DNA of 64,000 bases from Rhizobiaceae bacterium. GTDB lineage: Bacteria; Pseudomonadota; Alphaproteobacteria; Rhizobiales; Rhizobiaceae. The stretch spans positions 372,001-436,000 of the forward strand of contig JAEPQK010000001.1 of the NCBI GenBank assembly GCA_017640615.1, in the 5' to 3' direction. Under the pieces are notes generated by a model. That model ran no database searches, had not been told where the DNA came from, and saw only the letters and a program-made list of their open reading frames with translations. A program made the translations under genes and the position numbers. Shown one piece after another: positions 59,635 to 64,000 of the stretch. Every line of letters starts with the position of its first letter. Position 1 is the stretch's first letter.

Positions 59635-60840
59635 TCAGGCAACTTCATATTTGGCCAGCTCGATCCGTCCGATCTGGTTGCGGTGCACCTCATCCGGGCC
59701 ATCCGCGAAGCGGAGCTTGCGCGCGTGAGCGTAGTAATTTGCGAGGATGAAATCCTCCGAGAGACCGGCCGCACCGTGCGCCTGAATTGCCCAATCGATG
59801 ACCTTGCATGCCATGTTCGGAGCCGCGACCTTGATCATGGCGATTTCGGCGCGCGCAACCTTGTTGCCGACCGTGTCCATCATCCAGGCAGCCTTCATTG
59901 TCAGAAGTCGTGCCTGGTCGATGAGAATGCGTGCTTCCGCAATGCGTTCGAGCGTCACTGATTGCTCGCCGATCGGCTTGCCGAATGCGACGCGCGACTT
60001 GACCCGCCTGCACATGAGTTCGAGGCAGCGCTCGGCCAGCCCGATCAGACGCATGCAATGATGTATGCGGCCGGGCCCAAGACGGCCCTGCGCGATCTCG
60101 AAACCTCTCCCTTCGCCAAGGAGCATGTTTCCGGCAGGTACGCGAACATTGTCGAAGACCATCTCCATGTGCCCGTGCGGAGCGTCGTCGTAGCCGAATA
60201 CCGTTAGCGGTCGAATTACCTCCACGCCCGCGGCGTCGCGCGGAATGAGGATCATGGAATGGCGGTTGTGCCTGGGGCCGTCCGCATTGGAAACGCCCAG
60301 AAAAATGATCAGTTCGCAGTGTCTGTCACCGACACCGGAAATCCACCATTTGTGTCCGTTGACCAAGTAATCGTCGCCGTCGCGTTCGATGGTGGACTGG
60401 ATGTTGGTCGCGTCGCTTGATGCTACCTCCGGCTCGGTCATCGCGAATGCAGACCGCGTCTCGCCGGCAAGCAGTTGCGGCAGCCAACGTTCCTTTTGAG
60501 CGTCGCTGCCGTAGCGGATCAGTGTTTCGATATTCCCGGTATCGGGAGCGGAACAATTGAAGATCTGGGACGAGAAATGCACCCGGCCCATGATCTCGCA
60601 CAACGGCGCATATTCGACGTTAGTGAGGCCGGCGCCGTGCTCGGAATCGGGCAAGAAGAGGTTCCAGAGGTCCGCCGCCTTGGCCTTCTCCTTCAGATTT
60701 TCCAGAACCCGAGGGTGTCCCCAGCGATCGGCTGCAACTTCCTCGAAGTAGAGTCGCTCCGCCGGGTAAACGTGCTCGGCCATGAAACCTTCGAGGCGCT
60801 CACGAAGCGCGCGCGTGCGTGCGCTGAACTCAAAATCCAT
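59635..60840 (-). CDS. Acyl-CoA dehydrogenase, single-gene type
   Basis: This 401-residue dehydrogenase resembles the ACAD10/11-like branch, longer than short-chain types. Motifs are [56 protein letters not shown] and [14 protein letters not shown], then a C-terminal [19 protein letters not shown], where Asp/Glu at the end binds FAD. No small partner is adjacent, so it is likely a homo-oligomer. The location 5 nt after ipdB suggests a dehydrogenation step on the open-chain ring product. Confidence 0.87.
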   Translation of the reverse strand: MDFEFSARTRALRERLEGFMAEHVYPAERLYFEEVAADRWGHPRVLENLKEKAKAADLWNLFLPDSEHGAGLTNVEYAPLCEIMGRVHFSSQIFNCSAPDTGNIETLIRYGSDAQKERWLPQLLAGETRSAFAMTEPEVASSDATNIQSTIERDGDDYLVNGHKWWISGVGDRHCELIIFLGVSNADGPRHNRHSMILIPRDAAGVEVIRPLTVFGYDDAPHGHMEMVFDNVRVPAGNMLLGEGRGFEIAQGRLGPGRIHHCMRLIGLAERCLELMCRRVKSRVAFGKPIGEQSVTLERIAEARILIDQARLLTMKAAWMMDTVGNKVARAEIAMIKVAAPNMACKVIDWAIQAHGAAGLSEDFILANYYAHARKLRFADGPDEVHRNQIGRIELAKYEVA

Positions 60841-60845
60841 GATCG

Positions 60846-61640
60846 TCAGGCTGCGCGCAGGCCGGGCGGATTGCCCTTGATGACATTGGCTCGCACACCC
60901 TTGGGGTCCAACCGATCGATGACAGAAAGCTGCTCATCAGTTGGGGCCGGGGTTATCCTCATGGGATCGGCGGCAATCAGCGGAAATCCGGTAGCCGCCT
61001 GAACTTCGTCGAAAGTTACGCCGGGGTGCAGCGAGAGCACACGCGCCGCATGGTCGGGACCGTTGAAATCCATAACGCACAGGTTCGTTACGACAATCCC
61101 GATATCAACCGGATATGGTTTTCCTCCGGGCCACCGGTTGCTGCCGAACCCGACAGCCGCAACCACATCGACCTCGCCTTCAATGAAAGCGCGTTTCGAA
61201 TGATTGGGAATAAACATCGAATTGCGGTGGTTGATGCTGTTGCCGGGAAAGCCGCGCACGCCGAGTAGCTGAACTTTGGGCTTGCTAGGGTCTCCAAGCG
61301 CCGAGATGTTTGCCTGAGCCCAGCGGTCAAGTTGGACCGGCGTGACCATGGCGTGCCGCCGGCCTGACCAGACGGAGGAAAACACCCGGCCATAAGGCAT
61401 CCAGCCCGACGGCGCAGGCCGCTCCGAGCGTGATGCACCCAGCGGCACAGGGTCTTCGACCAAATAGGCTTCGCCATCGGTCATCAGGATTTCAGGCGCA
61501 AATGTAAGCTTGGCCAGACCCGCTGCAATGCGGGGAAGGGGCCCGATGCCCGTTGCCAGAACTTCGCCTCCGTCGCGCCAGGCCTCGGCCGCCGCGCAGA
61601 TGACGAGTTCAGCCAGTGTGAAATTGTGGGCGGTCGTCAT
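60846..61640 (-). CDS. ipdB: IpdB-like beta subunit of ring C hydrolase
   Basis: IpdAB opens ring C of the steroid CD-ring intermediate by hydrolysis although it has a CoA-transferase fold. The 264-residue product starts at ATG 61640 and has the N-terminal [54 protein letters not shown], and [23 protein letters not shown] (in parts). It also has the segment [17 protein letters not shown]. These align with mycobacterial IpdB (Rv3552) in my memory. It lies 11 nt after ipdA, as expected for an obligate heteromer. Confidence 0.88.
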   Translation of the reverse strand: MTTAHNFTLAELVICAAAEAWRDGGEVLATGIGPLPRIAAGLAKLTFAPEILMTDGEAYLVEDPVPLGASRSERPAPSGWMPYGRVFSSVWSGRRHAMVTPVQLDRWAQANISALGDPSKPKVQLLGVRGFPGNSINHRNSMFIPNHSKRAFIEGEVDVVAAVGFGSNRWPGGKPYPVDIGIVVTNLCVMDFNGPDHAARVLSLHPGVTFDEVQAATGFPLIAADPMRITPAPTDEQLSVIDRLDPKGVRANVIKGNPPGLRAA

Positions 61641-61651
61641 CTCGTCTCCAA

Positions 61652-62545
61652 TCACATTGCGGGCAGCGGAAGGCCAGCCAGCCGATCTCTTCCACCGGCG
61701 CGATCGACATAGGCGGTCTCCTCGCCGGCGACATATTTGTCGAAATAGCGGGCCCAGCCGTCTTCCTGGCGTGCGAGTTCGGCATATTCGTTGAGGTGCT
61801 CGTGATCCCAACCATAGAGATCGTGGGCCGCTGTCGGGTGTGCTCCGAGCGGCGCCTCGACCACGCCCGTCACAAGATAGCGTTCGAACAGATTGTTCTT
61901 GGCTTTGTCGGGGTGGGAGCGGTCCATTCGATCGACCAGCTCCTCCGTGGTCACATAGCAGCGCTCCGCGGCGCGCGCGAAAAGCGCGTCGAAATATGGG
62001 TCGGGCCCGTCCGTCTGTGTGTTGCCCAGCCTGTCGGCACGGGTGGTGTGTAGCAGCGCAACGTCGAGCTTGATTGCCGGCATTGCGAGCAACGTCTCAC
62101 CGTCCTCATAAGGCGACTCGACCAGTTTGAATCCCGGATTGAATTTCATCACATCCGACCCGATCCCGACGCGGGTCGGCAAGAAGGGGAGGCGCTGTCC
62201 AGCAGCTTCGAGGCCGAGAACCAGAAGGCCTTCATCAAGTTCGTTTGCTTCGATTCCGCCGGCCTCGCGCGCCTTGCGGAAGAAGGGTTCGATGGGAATG
62301 AAATCGAGAGAAACGAAGCCGTAGATCAGCCGCTTCACTTTGCCGGCGGCGCAGAGCATGCCGATGTCTGGACCGCCATAGGCCACGACCGTAAGGTCTT
62401 TGAGGTCCGAGCGCAGGATTTCGCGCACCAGCGCCATTGGTTTGCGCCGTGGGCCCCAGCCTCCAATGCCGATCGTCATGCCGTCTCGCAGCTCATTCAC
62501 GACCGAGCGGAGTGTCATTTCTTTATTCATCTTCTTGTATTCCAT
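61652..62545 (-). CDS. ipdA: IpdA-like alpha subunit of ring C hydrolase
   Basis: IpdA is the alpha subunit of the COCHEA-CoA hydrolase that opens the last steroid ring. The 297-residue product has GMTIGIGGWGPRRKPMALVR, TVVAYGGPDIGMLCAAGKVKR, YGFVSLDF and the ELDEGLLVLGL segment, the region of the acidic catalytic residue described for IpdA. Then come RLPFLPTRVGIGSD, PAIKLDVALLHTTRAD and VVEAPLGAHPTA. The start at ATG 62545 (after GGAAAG) is chosen among several Met codons; 62563 and 62530 are alternatives. The ipdA-ipdB order matches the actinobacterial one. Confidence 0.88.
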   Translation of the reverse strand: MEYKKMNKEMTLRSVVNELRDGMTIGIGGWGPRRKPMALVREILRSDLKDLTVVAYGGPDIGMLCAAGKVKRLIYGFVSLDFIPIEPFFRKAREAGGIEANELDEGLLVLGLEAAGQRLPFLPTRVGIGSDVMKFNPGFKLVESPYEDGETLLAMPAIKLDVALLHTTRADRLGNTQTDGPDPYFDALFARAAERCYVTTEELVDRMDRSHPDKAKNNLFERYLVTGVVEAPLGAHPTAAHDLYGWDHEHLNEYAELARQEDGWARYFDKYVAGEETAYVDRAGGRDRLAGLPLPAM

Positions 62546-62581
62546 TGTCTTTCCGGTCGGCATCGCAACTTGCGAAAGCCT

Positions 62582-64000
62582 TCACCCGACCAATCTCCCG
62601 TTCTCTGCAGCAAGCCGATCGATCAGCTCCGAGGGTGCGAAGAACTCCGGCCCTACCGTTGCCGAGTAGTGCTTCAAGCGATCGAGAATGAATGGGAGGC
62701 CACGTTCGGAAGCCCAGAACATTGGACCACCCAGATGCGTCGGAAACCCGAACCCGCGGGTCCACACCACATCGATATCGGAACCGCGCGCAGCGGTCCC
62801 GGTATCGACGAGGTTTGCGCCCTCGTTGATGAGGGCAAGCAAGCACCGTTCTAGAACCTCCTCATCGGCGATCTGGCGGGCGCTGATGCCCCGTTCGCGA
62901 CGGTGGTTTTCGAGCAGTTCAGCGACCGACGGATCTTCAGATTGTCGGCCGTCGCTAGCGTATCGATAGTAGCCTTCGCCGGATTTGCGTCCCAGACGAC
63001 CGGCCTCAACGAGGCGTTCGACGATGTCTGCACCGCGCTCGCGCTCGCTCATGCCGTCAAATCGTGCTGCTCGGGTCGCAGCGAGCACATCCAACCCCGC
63101 CATGTCAGCGAGGGCGAATGGTCCGACCGGAAATCCGAATTCTGTGAGCACGCGATCGACCTGCGCAGGTGTTGCGCCGTCCTGAAGAAGGAACAGCGCT
63201 TCGCGCGTTCGTTTGGAGAGCATCCGGTTGGCGACAAAGCCCTCGGCTGCGCCGACCGTGACAGCGGTCTTGCTGAGCCGTTGAGCGAGCGTAGACAGAG
63301 TGACGAGCGTTTTGGCCGAGCTGTTCTTTGCTCGCACATTTTCAACCAGCTTCATCAAATTCGCAGGGTTGAAGAAGTGCATGCCCGCGAAATTCTTCGG
63401 CCGCGAGGTGGCCGTCGCCAGCGCTTCGAGATCGAGAAAGGAGGTATTGGTGACAATGATCGTGTCGTCGTTCGCGACGTTGTCGATGGCAGAAATCAGC
63501 TCGCGTTTCGCTTCGAGGTCCTCTGCAATCGTTTCGATGACGATGTCGCAGCCGGTCATCGCAGAGATGTCGGTCGTTGTAGCGAGACGCGAGAGCCGGC
63601 CTTGAACCGCGTCTTCCGTCAGGCGACCGCGCTTGACCGCGGAAGCGTAGGTCTTGGCGATCGCTTCTCGGGCGCTCGCGAGTGAGGCTTCTTTCCGCCC
63701 GTACAGCGCGACATCAATGCCGGCATCAAGCAGTGCGATAGCGATGCCGCGCCCCATTGTGCCGCAACCGGCAACGCCGGCGCGCGCTATATCGAGCGGC
63801 TCCACGTTGTCCGGGATATTCTCGATTTTGCGCGCGGCTTTCTCAGCCTGAAAGGAATAACGCAACGCTCGCGACTGCGAGGTGGACAGCAGTTCTCTGC
63901 AAACTTCGTACTCCCGGCGCGCGGCCTCTTCGAATGGGGTAACCGCAGCCATTGCGAACAGCTCGACAGCCCTTTGCGGAGCTTCTCGGCCGCGATACTT
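62582..64000 (-). CDS. FadB-like enoyl-CoA hydratase/3-hydroxyacyl-CoA dehydrogenase, 5' end outside window
   Basis: This frame is open to the right edge of the window, so the protein is incomplete. The visible 472 residues contain the linker typical of fused FadB (FEEAARREYEVCRELLSTSQSRALRY) and then the 3-hydroxyacyl-CoA dehydrogenase. That part has the NAD site AGVAGCGTMGRGIAIALLDAG, TSFLDLEALAT, the His-bearing AGMHFFNPANLMKLVE and the C-terminal helical domains. The N-terminal crotonase domain should lie beyond 64000. It is the upstream member of the ipdAB transcript, 36 nt before ipdA. A second HAD-type enzyme in the island is consistent with several beta-oxidation rounds. Confidence 0.9.
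   Translation of the reverse strand, partial: KYRGREAPQRAVELFAMAAVTPFEEAARREYEVCRELLSTSQSRALRYSFQAEKAARKIENIPDNVEPLDIARAGVAGCGTMGRGIAIALLDAGIDVALYGRKEASLASAREAIAKTYASAVKRGRLTEDAVQGRLSRLATTTDISAMTGCDIVIETIAEDLEAKRELISAIDNVANDDTIIVTNTSFLDLEALATATSRPKNFAGMHFFNPANLMKLVENVRAKNSSAKTLVTLSTLAQRLSKTAVTVGAAEGFVANRMLSKRTREALFLLQDGATPAQVDRVLTEFGFPVGPFALADMAGLDVLAATRAARFDGMSERERGADIVERLVEAGRLGRKSGEGYYRYASDGRQSEDPSVAELLENHRRERGISARQIADEEVLERCLLALINEGANLVDTGTAARGSDIDVVWTRGFGFPTHLGGPMFWASERGLPFILDRLKHYSATVGPEFFAPSELIDRLAAENGRLVG

Noticed and set aside
60846..62545. Annotation as 3-oxoacid CoA-transferase
   Set aside because: The fold is of the CoA-transferase family, but sequence and context match IpdA/IpdB, which hydrolyse ring C.
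1..64000. tRNA, rRNA, CRISPR or insertion sequence
   Set aside because: No cloverleaf-like segment, no regularly spaced direct repeats and no transposase or integrase reading frame were recognised.

Overview
The window is GC-rich, densely coding DNA from an alphaproteobacterium, most likely a member of the Hyphomicrobiales (Phyllobacteriaceae/Rhizobiaceae-like). The diagnosis rests on the flagellar gene order (flgF-fliI-hyp-flgB-flgC-fliE-flgG-flgA-flgI-motE-flgH-fliL-fliP facing motA-fliM-fliN-fliG-flhB), on motE, and on the adjacent LuxR-type pair visN/visR. These are hallmarks of the rhizobial flagellar system. No rRNA, tRNA, CRISPR array, insertion sequence or phage gene was seen.

Region 1 (1-16.2 kb) is the flagellar block. 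Two divergent operons share a 143-bp promoter region (9723-9865) that carries a long, nearly perfect dyad. The left operon encodes rod, ring, export and ATPase proteins. The right operon encodes the stator protein MotA, the C-ring proteins FliM/FliN/FliG and the export switch FlhB. visN-visR converge on it. Region 2 (16.4-22 kb) holds a DctPQM-type TRAP transporter, a class I aminotransferase, a RidA-family protein and a GntR/FCD regulator.

Region 3 (22-64 kb, continuing past the right edge) is a large catabolic island. Several products look, from remembered sequences, like the enzymes that break down steroid rings C and D via HIP in actinobacteria (the KstR2 regulon): FadD3 (HIP-CoA ligase), a FadE30-like dehydrogenase, IpdF, IpdC, EchA20, IpdA/IpdB, the thiolase FadA6 and an Rv3548c-like SDR. 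Around them lie two adjacent large/small acyl-CoA dehydrogenase pairs, further hydratases, thioesterases and SDRs, four SnoaL/NTF2-fold proteins sharing a bile-acid-dehydratase-like residue pattern, a flavin monooxygenase, an old-yellow-enzyme homologue and a Liv-type ABC importer. No ring A/B genes (KstD, KshAB, HsaABCD) are present in the window. The upper pathway is therefore elsewhere in the genome, or the cell lives on partly degraded steroids.

The most striking non-coding signal is a palindromic element of about 19 bp, consensus CATCGTCCGAACGGACTA. I found it ten times between 25.1 and 58.8 kb, always at or just upstream of the start of a catabolic transcription unit. I did not see it in the flagellar, TRAP or aminotransferase regions. 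It looks like the operator of one regulator, plausibly the TetR-family protein encoded at 56178-56936, and it would tie the transporter, the CoA ligase, the ring-opening enzymes and several unassigned genes into one regulon.

All family assignments come from reading motifs and from recalled family sequences. No database search or alignment was run.
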